Of a DNA stretch of 64,000 bases, positions 8,449 to 17,575 are shown piece by piece. The position numbers were made by a program, and so were the translations under genes. Location of the stretch: positions 1 through 64,000 of the forward strand of contig VGFA01000001.1 of assembly GCA_016869025.1 (NCBI GenBank), in the 5' to 3' direction. The DNA comes from Armatimonadota bacterium (GTDB taxonomy: Bacteria > Sysuimicrobiota > Sysuimicrobiia > Sysuimicrobiales > Humicultoraceae). Under the pieces are notes generated by a model. That model did not search any database, was not told the origin of the DNA, and saw nothing but the letters and a program-made list of their open reading frames with translations. Positions within the stretch are counted from its first letter, which is position 1; every line of letters begins with the position of its first letter.

Positions 8449-10206
8449 GTGTTGCAGAACCGGGCGGTCGCACAACGGTTTGCGCTGATAGCCGATCTGC
8501 TCGAGATAGGGGGCGAATCGGTCTTCCGCATCAACGCCTACCGCCGGGCAGCCCGAGCCATGGAAGGGCTCTCAGAGGATGTCGCCACGGTCGCCGCCCG
8601 CGGAGGCCTTACCGAGATCCCCGGCATAGGCAAGGCCCTGGCGGAGAAGATCGTCGAGTTCCTGGCAACCGGCGCGATGCACGCCTACGAAGAACTGGCC
8701 GCATCGCTCCCGCCTGGGCTTGCCACCCTGATGACCGTGCCCGAGGTCGGGCCCAAGACCGCGCTGCTGCTGCACGAGCATCTGGGCATCTCGACGCTGG
8801 ACGAACTGGAGGCCGCGGCCGCCGCTGGCCGCATCCGCGAGCTGCCGCGCATGGGTCAGCGGACCGAGGAGGCCATACTGCGCGGCATCGCGATGGTGCG
8901 CCGCCAGGCCGGGCGCCGGCCCCTGGGCTTTGCCCTGCCCGTGGCAGAGGCGCTGGTCGAGCGGCTGCGGGCGGTCGCGGGGGTAAGACAGATCAGCGCC
9001 GCTGGCAGCATCCGCCGCATGAGAGAGACCGTGGGCGACCTGGACATCCTGGTGACCAGCCGGGCGCCCGCGCGGGTGATGGAGGCCTTCACCACGTCGC
9101 CCGAAGTGAGCGAGGTCCTATCCCGGGGCTCCACGCGGTCGTCGGTGGTGCTGGACGCCGGGCTGCAGGCCGACCTGCGCGTTGTGGAGCCCGTCGCGTA
9201 TGGTGCGGCACTGCAGTACTTCACCGGGAGCAAGGAGCACAACATCGCCCTGCGCGAGAGGGCTGCCCGCGCCGGGTTGAAGCTCAACGAGTACGGCCTG
9301 TGGCGGTCCGGGGGCGGTCGCGGCGGTCACGACCGCCGCGTGGCCGGTCGCACAGAAGCCGGCATCTACCGTGCCCTGGGCCTGGTCTGGATACCACCCG
9401 AACTCCGGGAGGACAAGGGCGAGATCGAGGCGGCGGAGGCAGGCCGGCTACCCCGGTTGATCGAGGTTGAGGACATCCGCGGCGAGGTTCACGCGCACAC
9501 GTCGTGGAGCGACGGCGCCGATACCGTCGAGCAGATCGCCGCCGCCGCAGTGGCGATGGGATACGAGTACGTCTGCATCACCGATCACTCGCAGTCGCTC
9601 AAGGTCGCGCGAGGAGTGGCGGCCGTGGACCTGCGTGACCACATCCGGCAGGTCCGTTCTCTCTCCGACGGTATGGGGATCGCCGTGCTCATCGGCACCG
9701 AGTGCGACATCACCGCCGATGGCACCCTGGACTACCCCGACGACCTGCTGGCCGACCTCGACCTGGTGATCGCATCGGTGCACACCCGCTTCCGAATGAG
9801 CCGTGATGCCATGACGTTGCGCATAGTGCGGGCGATGGAGAGCGAGCACGTGGACATCCTGGGCCACCCCACCGGCCGGCTGCTCGGCGCGCGTGACCCC
9901 TACGAGGTGGATATCGAGGCGGTGGTGGATGCCGCGGCCCGAACCGGTACTGCTCTCGAGATCAACGCCGCGCCCGAGCGCCTGGACCTCAAGGACACCG
10001 ACGTCCGCCTGGCCAGGGAGCGGGGGGCGCGCCTGGCGATCGGCACCGATGCGCACTCGTGCGCACAGTTGCGCTACATGCCGCTTGGGGTGGGAACCGC
10101 CCGGCGCGGCTGGGTCGAGGCAAAGGATGTCATCAACACGTTGCCGCTTGCGTCGCTGCGCGATGTGCTCGGGCGCCGGGGGGTCCGCCAGCGGCGCAGC
10201 CCGTGA
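8449..10206 (+). CDS. polX: DNA polymerase X family with PHP domain
   Basis: 585-residue bacterial PolX, thought to act in base excision repair gap filling. An N-terminal polymerase beta-like region has helix-hairpin-helix elements (TEIPGIGKALAEKI near residue 55; VPEVGPKTALLL near 98). The nucleotidyltransferase palm follows, with GSIRRMRETVGDLDILV supplying the metal-binding aspartates. The C-terminal PHP domain begins near residue 345 (EVHAHTSWSDG, ITDHSQSL, GTECDI, ASVHTRF, GHPTGRL, GTDAH) and gives 3'-5' exonuclease or phosphoesterase activity. GTG start. It lies between cvpA and a DNA glycosylase, a repair-themed neighbourhood that continues to mutS2. Confidence 0.93.
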   Translation: MLQNRAVAQRFALIADLLEIGGESVFRINAYRRAARAMEGLSEDVATVAARGGLTEIPGIGKALAEKIVEFLATGAMHAYEELAASLPPGLATLMTVPEVGPKTALLLHEHLGISTLDELEAAAAAGRIRELPRMGQRTEEAILRGIAMVRRQAGRRPLGFALPVAEALVERLRAVAGVRQISAAGSIRRMRETVGDLDILVTSRAPARVMEAFTTSPEVSEVLSRGSTRSSVVLDAGLQADLRVVEPVAYGAALQYFTGSKEHNIALRERAARAGLKLNEYGLWRSGGGRGGHDRRVAGRTEAGIYRALGLVWIPPELREDKGEIEAAEAGRLPRLIEVEDIRGEVHAHTSWSDGADTVEQIAAAAVAMGYEYVCITDHSQSLKVARGVAAVDLRDHIRQVRSLSDGMGIAVLIGTECDITADGTLDYPDDLLADLDLVIASVHTRFRMSRDAMTLRIVRAMESEHVDILGHPTGRLLGARDPYEVDIEAVVDAAARTGTALEINAAPERLDLKDTDVRLARERGARLAIGTDAHSCAQLRYMPLGVGTARRGWVEAKDVINTLPLASLRDVLGRRGVRQRRSP

Positions 10207-10207
10207 G

Positions 10208-10750
10208 ATGAGGCAGTTCCGACCACTTCCGCGCAGTTTCTTCGCACGGCACACGGTGGCCGTCGCCCGCGCCCTGCTGGGCCATCTGCTTGTCCACGAG
10301 ACGCCGTCCGGAGTGCTCGTGGGCCGCATCGTGGAGACCGAGGCCTACCGGGGGGCGGACGATCCTGCCAGCCATGCCTTCAGGCAAACCCCGCGCAGCG
10401 CGATCATGTTTGGCCGGCCCGGGATCGCCTACGTCTACCGCGCGTTTGGGCTGCACGCCTGCCTGAACGTTGTCACCGAGCCCGAGGGACGGCCAGGGGC
10501 AGTGCTCCTGCGGGCTGTCGAGCCCGCTGCTCCAGGCCCCGGCCGCCTGACCGTTGCGATGGCGGTCGGCTTGGAGCACAACGGGGCCGATCTCACCGCA
10601 CCGCCGCTCTACCTGGCCCATGGCGGTCGCCGCCGCGTCGCCGTTGCCGTCGGTCCGCGTATCGGGGTCAGCGCGGCCACGGACCGCGCGTGGCGGTTCG
10701 GACTGGACGGCCACCCCGCGCTCTCGCGGCGGTTTCCCTCTCGTCTATAA
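10208..10750 (+). CDS. 3-methyladenine DNA glycosylase (AAG/MPG family)
   Basis: 180-residue monofunctional glycosylase that excises alkylated or deaminated purines. Conserved blocks are RSFFARHTVAVARALLGHLLV, the catalytic IVETEAYRGADDPASHA (the Glu of ETEAY activates water), RSAIMFGRPGIAYVYRAFGLH and LNVVTEPEGRPGAVLLRAVEP. The family usually has 190-210 residues, so this is slightly short toward the C-terminus. ATG 10208 lies one base after the polX stop, which suggests cotranscription and a joint base-excision role. Confidence 0.92.
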   Translation: MRQFRPLPRSFFARHTVAVARALLGHLLVHETPSGVLVGRIVETEAYRGADDPASHAFRQTPRSAIMFGRPGIAYVYRAFGLHACLNVVTEPEGRPGAVLLRAVEPAAPGPGRLTVAMAVGLEHNGADLTAPPLYLAHGGRRRVAVAVGPRIGVSAATDRAWRFGLDGHPALSRRFPSRL

Positions 10751-10757
10751 TGAAGAG

Positions 10758-11723
10758 GTGTCAATCCTGGTCCTGTTTCTGGACGGCGTCGGCCTCGGCG
10801 AGCCCGATCCCGCGATCAACCCGTTCGCGAAGACGGCGACACCAACGCTGCGCCGGCTGCTCGGCGGCCCGATGGTTGCCCAGGAGACGGTCAGCCGCCC
10901 GGGGGTGCTGCTGCTGTCCGCGGACGCAACCCTGGGCGTCGCTGGACTGCCGCAGAGCGCGACCGGACAGACCGCGCTGCTCACCGGATGCAACGCGCCG
11001 GCGATCGCCGGCCGGCACGTGAGCACGTACCCTACCGCGGAGTTGCGGGATCTGCTCTCGGAGCATAGCATCTTTGCCCGGGCGCGACGGCGCGGCCTGC
11101 GCGTGGTACTGGCGAACACATACAGCCCGGAGTATTTCTCCGCGGTGGCGCTCCGGCGACTCAGGGTGGCGGCGGTCACGTACGCTGCGCAGGCCGCGGG
11201 AGTCCGGCTGCGCTCGATTGACGATCTGCGCTCCGGGCGCGCGGTCTTCCACGACCTTGTCAACCTCCGACTGCGCAGGTGGGGGCACGACGTCCAGGCG
11301 CTGACCCCGCGGCTGGCCGGTCACCGTCTGAGCGAGATCGCCGCGGACGCGGACCTGACCTTCTTCGAGTTCTTTCTGACGGACCTTGCGGCACACGGAC
11401 GCACAGCCCTTTCCCCGGATGCCGTGATCGGCATGATGGACGAACTGCTGGCCGGCATCATCGAGCGACTCGACGCCCGGACGACCCTTCTCGTAACCAG
11501 CGATCACGGCAACATCGAAGACTGCCGCACGAGCGCGCACACCAGGTACCCCGTGCCTGTCCTGGCCATCGGCTCCCAGAGCGGCGCCTTCCGGGATGTC
11601 CGCACGATCACCGATGTCGCGCCCGCGATTCTCTCCGCGCTGGGTGGCAACGAACCCGTGAAGGCAGCGCGGTCCGGCGGGGCACGGTCCGGCGGGGCAC
11701 GGCCCGGCATGGTGTCCAGGTGA
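10758..11723 (+). CDS. alkaline phosphatase-superfamily metalloenzyme
   Basis: 321 residues. Motifs of the phosphopentomutase/iPGM/alkaline phosphatase fold are visible: LFLDGVGLGEPDP near the N-terminus (first metal aspartate), QSATGQTALLTG near residue 70 (the nucleophile-loop position) and VTSDHGNIED near residue 243 (second metal site). This resembles proteins annotated as metalloenzyme; substrate unknown. GTG start. The C-terminal end carries a tandem repeat of SGGAR encoded by two 15-nt units (about 11,670-11,700), probably a disordered tail. Its stop codon overlaps the mutS2 start (GTGA). Confidence 0.8.
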   Translation: MSILVLFLDGVGLGEPDPAINPFAKTATPTLRRLLGGPMVAQETVSRPGVLLLSADATLGVAGLPQSATGQTALLTGCNAPAIAGRHVSTYPTAELRDLLSEHSIFARARRRGLRVVLANTYSPEYFSAVALRRLRVAAVTYAAQAAGVRLRSIDDLRSGRAVFHDLVNLRLRRWGHDVQALTPRLAGHRLSEIAADADLTFFEFFLTDLAAHGRTALSPDAVIGMMDELLAGIIERLDARTTLLVTSDHGNIEDCRTSAHTRYPVPVLAIGSQSGAFRDVRTITDVAPAILSALGGNEPVKAARSGGARSGGARPGMVSR

Positions 11724-14089
11724 GGGGCTTGCCCGCCGACGGGCGCACCCTTCGAGTGCTCGAGTTCCCCAAGATCCTCGCGGCGCTGGCCGAGGGCACC
11801 GTGACGCCCATGGGGCGCGAGCTGGCGCTGCGCCTGCTGCCGGAGTGCGACTGCGAGGCGGTACGCGCGGCGCTGGAGGTTACCGCGGAGGCGGTGGCCG
11901 TAGCCGCGGAGTCCGAGATCCAGGTGCGGGGGGCGCGCGACATCCGGCCGCTGGCCACCAGGGCGGCATCGGGCGGAATGCTCGATCCCCTGGAACTGCT
12001 CGACGTGGCGCAGACCCTGGAGGTCACCCGGCGCGTCCAATCCCACCTGCGCTCCCGTCGCGCCCTGGCCCCGCGTCTGGCAGCGCTGGCCGACCGTCTG
12101 ACCGCGCTGCCGGAGTTGGAGACGGAGATCGGCCGGGCCCTGGACGGCCAGGGTCGCGTTCTGAGCACGGCCTCGCCTGATCTGCGCCGGATCCGCGACG
12201 AGCACCAGGCAGTGGAGCGACGTCTGCGCGAGTCGCTGGAGAGGATGCTTCACGATTCGGCGGTCGCGCGCTACCTGCAGGAGTCGCTTGTAACCGTACG
12301 GGGTGATCGGTTCGTTCTACCCGTGCGGGCCGAGCATCGCGCACAGTTCCCGGGTATTGTGCACGACGCGAGCGCAAGCGGGGCCACGCTCTTCATGGAG
12401 CCGCTGGCACTGGTCCCGTTGGGCAACAGGCGGCGTGAGCTGGATGCCGCGGAGCGCGAGGAGATTCTTCAGATCCTGCGCAGGCTGTCGGGTATGGTTG
12501 GTGAACACTCCGGAGCGTTGTGCACCAACGGGGAGATCCTGGGCGATCTGGATCTGGCCTCAGCCAAGGCCGCGCTGGCAGCGCGCCTGCGGGCCACCGC
12601 GCCGCAGGTGTGCGAGGACGGCACCATGCGGGTGCACGGCGCGCGCCACCCGCTGCTGGCCCTGGCCCGGGGGGATGCCGGGGTCGTTCCGGTGGACATC
12701 GTGCTCGGAGGCGAGTTCACCACATTGGTCGTGACCGGTCCCAACACCGGGGGCAAGACGGTAGCCCTGAAGACCATCGGCCTGCTGGCCCTGATGGCGC
12801 AGGCAGGGCTGTTCATCCCGGCCGCGGACGGCAGCACCGTCGCCCGTTTCGACCAGGTGCACGCGGACATCGGCGACGAGCAGTCCATCGAGCAGAGCCT
12901 GTCCACCTTCTCATCGCACATGAGCGCCATAGTTCAGATCCTGAGAAACGCGAGGCCGCCCGGGCTTGTCCTGCTCGACGAGATCGGCGCCGGAACCGAT
13001 CCCACCGAGGGCGTGGTTCTTGCCCGGGCCATCATCCAGGAACTACACCGCCGCGGGCTGCACACAGTGGTAACCACCCACTACAACGAGCTGAAGATGC
13101 TGGCCTCTGTGGAAGCCGGCATCGAGAACGCGTCCGTGGAGTTTGACGTTGAAACGCTGCAGCCAACGTTTCGGCTTCGGATTGGGCTTCCGGGCCGCAG
13201 CAACGCGCTGGTCATCGCGGAACGGCTGGGTCTTGACCCGGAGGTCGTGGCGGAGGCCAGATCCCACCTGGCGCCAGAGCACGTGGCCATCGAGCAGGTG
13301 CTGGACGACCTGACGCGCGACAGGCAGGCCGCAGAGAGGGACAGGGCCGAGGCCGCGCTGGCCAGGGCGGCTGCACAGGAGGCCGAGCACCAGATGGTCG
13401 AGGAGGCCGAGCGTGTTCGGCGCGAGCGCCGGCGCCTTCTGGCAGAGGCCAGGCAGACCAGCGATGCGATTATCACGGAGACGCGCAGGCGGCTGGACGC
13501 GGTGATGGCAGAGGTGCGCGCCGCGCGTACCGAGGACGCGGTGCGACGGGCGCGGTCGCACCTGAGGGAGGCCGTGGAGGCGTTACCCGCCACGGAGCCC
13601 GCATCGCCTCCGGGCCCGCAGGTTGAGCGCGTGCACGCAGGCAAGGCGGTCTACGTGACACCACTGGGCAGGACCGGCACCGTCGTGTCCGGCCCCGATG
13701 CCCACGGCCAGGTGGAGGTGGAGGCCGGCACCCTGCGCACGCGCGTCCCCCTGGATGCGCTGTACGAGGCCCCGGCAGTTCACGGCGCGCCCCCCATCCC
13801 TGCGCGGTCCGCCGGGCGCGCCGAGGCACCCGCGCGGCCTGCCGTGACGACGTCGCTCAGCGTGCGCGGACAGACCGTGGACGAGGCCCTGCTGGTTGTG
13901 GATCGCTACCTGGACGACGCGGTGCGCGCGCGGTTGCCTCAGGTGACCGTGATTCACGGCAAGGGCACGGGTGCGCTGCGGCGGGCTTTGCACGAGTTCC
14001 TGCGCGGGCACCCGCACGTGCGGCAGTTCCGCCTGGGCGACCGTGGAGAGGGCGGCGACGGCGCGACGGTTGTTGCGCTGATGTTGTAA
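11720..14089 (+). CDS. mutS2: endonuclease MutS2
   Basis: 789 residues, typical for MutS2, which acts in suppression of recombination and ribosome rescue rather than mismatch repair. Order: clamp/lever region (1-310); ABC ATPase with Walker A TGPNTGGKTVALKT near residue 340, LSTFSSHMS signature and Walker B VLLDEIGAGTDPTEG; a long coiled coil (about 510-620) with many Arg/Glu/Ala; a KOW-like segment; and a C-terminal Smr nuclease domain (SLSVRGQTVDEALLVVDRYLDDA ... VIHGKGTGALR). GTG 11720 overlaps the preceding stop. The in-frame extension upstream lies inside the metalloenzyme gene and was rejected. Confidence 0.95.
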   Translation: MRGLPADGRTLRVLEFPKILAALAEGTVTPMGRELALRLLPECDCEAVRAALEVTAEAVAVAAESEIQVRGARDIRPLATRAASGGMLDPLELLDVAQTLEVTRRVQSHLRSRRALAPRLAALADRLTALPELETEIGRALDGQGRVLSTASPDLRRIRDEHQAVERRLRESLERMLHDSAVARYLQESLVTVRGDRFVLPVRAEHRAQFPGIVHDASASGATLFMEPLALVPLGNRRRELDAAEREEILQILRRLSGMVGEHSGALCTNGEILGDLDLASAKAALAARLRATAPQVCEDGTMRVHGARHPLLALARGDAGVVPVDIVLGGEFTTLVVTGPNTGGKTVALKTIGLLALMAQAGLFIPAADGSTVARFDQVHADIGDEQSIEQSLSTFSSHMSAIVQILRNARPPGLVLLDEIGAGTDPTEGVVLARAIIQELHRRGLHTVVTTHYNELKMLASVEAGIENASVEFDVETLQPTFRLRIGLPGRSNALVIAERLGLDPEVVAEARSHLAPEHVAIEQVLDDLTRDRQAAERDRAEAALARAAAQEAEHQMVEEAERVRRERRRLLAEARQTSDAIITETRRRLDAVMAEVRAARTEDAVRRARSHLREAVEALPATEPASPPGPQVERVHAGKAVYVTPLGRTGTVVSGPDAHGQVEVEAGTLRTRVPLDALYEAPAVHGAPPIPARSAGRAEAPARPAVTTSLSVRGQTVDEALLVVDRYLDDAVRARLPQVTVIHGKGTGALRRALHEFLRGHPHVRQFRLGDRGEGGDGATVVALML

Positions 14090-14126
14090 GCTGAGGTATC
14101 GCAGGACGGTTTGCGGAGGTTGGAGC

Positions 14127-15344
14127 ATGGCGTTTCTTTCGCCCGAGGAGCAACTACTGCGGCTGCGGCGCGGCTGCGCCGAGATCATCTCCGAGGAGGA
14201 TCTCCTGGCCAAGCTGCGCCTTGGCCGCCCGCTGCGGGTCAAGCTCGGTCTCGATCCCTCTGCCCCCGACCTGCACCTGGGCACTGCGATAGTGCTGCGC
14301 AAGATGCGGCAGTTCCAGGACCTGGGCCACGAGGCGATCATTGTGATCGGCGACTTCACCGCGATGATCGGCGACCCAACCGGCAAGAAGCAGTCGCGTC
14401 CGATGCTCTCGCCCGATGAGGTCGCTTCCAACGCCCAGACCTACCGCGAGCAGTACGGCCTGATCCTTGACCCCGAGCGAACAAGGGTGACGTTCAACAG
14501 CCAGTGGTTGGGAGCCCTATCGTTTGCGGATGTGATCCGGCTGACATCGCGCGCTACCGTTGCGCGCATCCTGGAGCGCGACGACTTCACCACCCGGCTG
14601 CGCGACGGGGTGCCGATCCACATGCACGAGTTGCTCTATCCCATTTGCCAGGCCTACGACTCGGTGGCGCTGGAGGCCGACGTGGAGCTGGGAGGCACCG
14701 ACCAGAAGTTCAACAACCTGATGGGACGCGATCTCCAGCGCGAGGTGGGGCAGCCGCCGCAGGTCGTGGTGCTGACGCCGCTGCTGCCCGGCCTGGATGG
14801 GGTCGAGAAGATGAGCAAGTCCCTGGGCAACGCCATTGGGATAACCGAGCCGCCCGCGGAGATGTTCGGCAAGGCGATGTCCATTCCCGACGCGCTGATG
14901 CCGGACTACTTCGAGTATGCCACGGACGTGCCCATGGATGAGGTCTCGGCGATTCGCGAAGGGCTGCGGTCCGGAGGCGTGCACCCGCGGGACGCGAAGC
15001 GGCGCCTGGCCGGGGCGATCGTCGCGCTCTGGCACGGCGAGGAAGCCGCCCGCTCCGCCGCGGCCACGTTCGAGCGGCTCTTTGTGGGAAAGGAACTGCC
15101 CGACGAGATCCCAGAAGCGTACGTCCCCGCGGACGAGGCGCGCGAGGGGCGGATCCGCCTGATCCGGCTGCTGGTTGTGACCGGGCTGGCCGAGAGCAAC
15201 AGCGAGGCGCGGCGGCTCATCAGCCAGGGCGGTGTCAGCGTGGACGGCGGCCGGATCCACGACGTGGAGGCGGTCGTGCCCGTGCGCCAGGGGCTGGTAG
15301 TTCAGGTCGGCCGGCGACGGTTCGCGCGCATCACGACCGCGTAG
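14127..15344 (+). CDS. tyrS: tyrosyl-tRNA synthetase
   Basis: 405-residue class I aminoacyl-tRNA synthetase that charges tRNA-Tyr in the cytoplasm. The HIGH-type motif is PDLHLGTA near residue 50, the tyrosine-binding region contains ELGGTDQKFN, and the KMSKS loop is EKMSKSLGN near residue 230. The C-terminal S4 RNA-binding domain (about 340-400; SEARRLISQGGVSVDGGRI) is intact. This is the TyrZ-like bacterial form. ATG at 14127 follows a TTGGAG ribosome binding site. No T-box or other leader is visible in the 37 bp after mutS2. Confidence 0.96.
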   Translation: MAFLSPEEQLLRLRRGCAEIISEEDLLAKLRLGRPLRVKLGLDPSAPDLHLGTAIVLRKMRQFQDLGHEAIIVIGDFTAMIGDPTGKKQSRPMLSPDEVASNAQTYREQYGLILDPERTRVTFNSQWLGALSFADVIRLTSRATVARILERDDFTTRLRDGVPIHMHELLYPICQAYDSVALEADVELGGTDQKFNNLMGRDLQREVGQPPQVVVLTPLLPGLDGVEKMSKSLGNAIGITEPPAEMFGKAMSIPDALMPDYFEYATDVPMDEVSAIREGLRSGGVHPRDAKRRLAGAIVALWHGEEAARSAAATFERLFVGKELPDEIPEAYVPADEAREGRIRLIRLLVVTGLAESNSEARRLISQGGVSVDGGRIHDVEAVVPVRQGLVVQVGRRRFARITTA

Positions 15345-15417
15345 AGGGCGCTTTGGTGTGGGCTGTGCTGCGGCAGGACAGCCGCGAGCATGCGCCGAAC
15401 GCATCATCCAATCCCGC

Positions 15418-16608
15418 ATGGAGGCGACCCAGCTCATGCACGCACAGATCTTGTCGGCAATTGACGCCGCGTCAGGCGAACTGATCGAACTTGCCCGTCG
15501 CATACACGCCACGCCGGAGATCGCCTTTCAGGAGCGCCAGGCGGCCGCCTGGCTGACCGAGGCGCTTGAACGGTACGGTTTCCGCGTAGAGCGCGGCGTG
15601 GCGGATCTGGAGACCGCATTCCGGGCACAGATCGCGGGATCGGATCACGGGCCTGCCGTGGCGATCCTGGCGGAGTACGACGCGCTCCCGGAGATAGGGC
15701 ACGCGTGCGGCCACAACCTCATCGCCACCGCGGCGCTGGGAGCCGGAATAGGGCTGGCCGCGGTCCGGCGGCACCTGCCGGGTCGCGTGGCGGTGATAGG
15801 AACCCCGGCCGAGGAGGGCGGAGGTGGGAAGGTGATCATGCTGGAGCGCGGCGCCTTCCAGGGCGTGGACGCGGCCATGATGTTCCATCCCGCGAGCTAC
15901 ACCCTCTCGGGCCGGCCCTCACTGACTTCCTACCGTCTGGCGATCACATTTGCCGGAAGACCCGCGCATGCCGCTGCCGCCCCTGACGAAGGAGTGAACG
16001 CGCTGGACGGTCTCATCCAGACGTTCGTGGGGATAGGACTGCTGCGCCAGCAGGTGCGCGACGACGCCAGGATCCACGGCATCATCACGTACGGTGGCGC
16101 AGCGCCTAACATCATACCCGACCGCGCCGAGGCGGTGCTCACGGTGCGGGCGACGGACGACGCATATGTCCGCGAGTTGCTCGACCGCGTGATCAACATC
16201 GCCCGCGGGGCGGCCCTGGCCACGGGGACGACCCTGGAGCACACGTCTCGCAAGGGCTACGATGCGATCAAGCCCAACCGCACCCTGGCCAGGGCGTTCA
16301 GCAGGCACCTGGAGTCCCTGGGCTGGCCCGAGGACGCACCTCCCGATCGTCCGCGCATGGGCTCCACCGACATGGGCGATCTGAGCCAGGCGATCCCGTC
16401 CATCCACCCGTACGTGGCGATCGGCCCGAAGGACATGGTCGGGCACACCCTGGAGTTCCGCGAGGCCTCGCTTTGCGATCGCGGCCTGGAGGCGATGCTG
16501 GCAGCGGCCAAGGCAATGGCGCTGACGGCGTACGACCTGATTGCGCGACCGGAGTTGCTCGCGGAGGTGCGCAGGGAGTTTGCCGGCGGGCCGCCTGCAG
16601 TTGCCTGA
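15418..16608 (+). CDS. M20-family amidohydrolase/peptidase
   Basis: 396-residue metallohydrolase of the M20D (aminoacylase/AbgB-like) group, which cleaves N-acyl or p-aminobenzoyl amide bonds. Metal-binding and catalytic elements are ILAEYDALPEIGHACGHN (residues about 80-97), the Glu pair in GTPAEEGGGGK, and FHPAS. A dimerisation (lid) domain spans roughly residues 175-290 (FAGRPAHAAAAPDEGVNALD). Substrate not deducible. ATG 15418 gives a normal N-terminus; an in-frame GTG at 15358 would add 20 poorly conserved residues. The tRNA-Ile promoter overlaps its last codons. Confidence 0.88.
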   Translation: MEATQLMHAQILSAIDAASGELIELARRIHATPEIAFQERQAAAWLTEALERYGFRVERGVADLETAFRAQIAGSDHGPAVAILAEYDALPEIGHACGHNLIATAALGAGIGLAAVRRHLPGRVAVIGTPAEEGGGGKVIMLERGAFQGVDAAMMFHPASYTLSGRPSLTSYRLAITFAGRPAHAAAAPDEGVNALDGLIQTFVGIGLLRQQVRDDARIHGIITYGGAAPNIIPDRAEAVLTVRATDDAYVRELLDRVINIARGAALATGTTLEHTSRKGYDAIKPNRTLARAFSRHLESLGWPEDAPPDRPRMGSTDMGDLSQAIPSIHPYVAIGPKDMVGHTLEFREASLCDRGLEAMLAAAKAMALTAYDLIARPELLAEVRREFAGGPPAVA

Positions 16609-16629
16609 ACTGGTGACGGCGGGTATACT
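16601..16629 (+). promoter_or_regulatory. promoter of tRNA-Ile
   Basis: TTGCCT (16601-16606) and TATACT (16624-16629), 17-bp spacer. The -10 box ends 13 bp before the mature tRNA 5' end. The -35 box overlaps the stop region of the M20 gene. Confidence 0.65.
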
Positions 16630-16642
16630 CGATGCTGCCCGT

Positions 16643-16719
16643 GGGCCCTTAGCTCAGGTGGTGAGAGCGCACCCCTGATAAGGGTGAGGTCGGTGGTTCG
16701 AGTCCACCAGGGCCCACCA
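16643..16719 (+). tRNA. tRNA-Ile (GAT)
   Basis: Complete cloverleaf: acceptor GGGCCCT with AGGGCCC, D arm GCTC/GAGC, anticodon stem CACCC/GGGTG with loop CTGATAA (anticodon GAT), T arm GGTGG-TTCGAGT-CCACC, discriminator A and encoded CCA. Length 77 nt. Confidence 0.98.
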
Positions 16720-16764
16720 TGCGAGAAGGCCGTCAATACAAACACCTCGGAAAGCCGCCCGCAG

Positions 16765-17538
16765 ATGTCCGACAGGTTCATTGTCACACCCTACTTCCTG
16801 AACGAGGAGTGGCCCCGGCTCGAAGCGCTGGGGCTCAGTCCTCAAGTGGTCAACCGGCAGGCCCTTGCCACCGGCGACCAGATCGCGGCGATTTCCCCTT
16901 TGATGCGGGGCCTTTCGGATCTCGTTTGGGATGCGATGCGTCGCGGCGAGAGACCCGTCAGCATCTCGGGCGACTGCTGCTCGGCCATAGGCGTGCTGGC
17001 TGGCCTCCAGCGCGCCGGCACAAGCCCCACGCTGATCTGGTTTGACGCGCACGGGGACTTCAACACCTGGGAGACGACCCCAAGCGGATTCCTCGGGGGG
17101 ATGCCCCTCGCGATGATCGTGGGGCGTGGGGAGCAGCGTCTCGTGGAAGCCGCAGGCCTGGTCAACCTGCCGGAGCGGCAGGTAGTCCTGACCGACGCGC
17201 GCGACCTGGACCCCGGAGAGCGAGAGGCCCTCGAAGGTTCATCCGTGCGCCACGTGGGCGACGCGAGGGCGTTGCTCGAAGAGGATCTTCCGGAGGGGCC
17301 CCTGTACGTTCACTTCGATACCGATGTCGTGAGCCCGTCGGATGCCCCTGCCCAGAACTACCTGGCGCAGGGCGGCCCATCGGCATCTGAACTGGCCGGG
17401 GTCTTTGCCCGCCTGGCACGCACCGGCAGGGTAGTAGCCGTTTCGGTGTCGAGCTGGAATCCCAACATGGACCGGGATGGCCGCGCGGAGAAGGCCTGTG
17501 TGGAACTGCTCGACGTCCTGCGCGGCGGCCTCGAATGA
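16765..17538 (+). CDS. arginase-family (ureohydrolase) protein
   Basis: 257-residue protein of the arginase/agmatinase/formiminoglutamase superfamily, which hydrolyses guanidino-type bonds at a binuclear Mn centre. Visible metal motifs are WFDAHGDFNT (DAHxD) near residue 92 and HFDTDVVSPSDAP (DxD) near residue 183. The first motif, normally GGDHS, reads SGDCCS, so the usual His ligand is Cys. The substrate is therefore uncertain. The ATG at 16765 starts the conserved region, 45 bp after tRNA-Ile, and the gene may be cotranscribed with the tRNA. Confidence 0.82.
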   Translation: MSDRFIVTPYFLNEEWPRLEALGLSPQVVNRQALATGDQIAAISPLMRGLSDLVWDAMRRGERPVSISGDCCSAIGVLAGLQRAGTSPTLIWFDAHGDFNTWETTPSGFLGGMPLAMIVGRGEQRLVEAAGLVNLPERQVVLTDARDLDPGEREALEGSSVRHVGDARALLEEDLPEGPLYVHFDTDVVSPSDAPAQNYLAQGGPSASELAGVFARLARTGRVVAVSVSSWNPNMDRDGRAEKACVELLDVLRGGLE

Positions 17539-17575
17539 GACCGCTACCAGGACCGGCCTTGACGTTGCCGCGCTG

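Noticed and set aside
11279-11719. N-terminal extension of MutS2
   Set aside because: Overlaps the metalloenzyme gene out of frame and lacks MutS2 similarity before the GTG at 11720.
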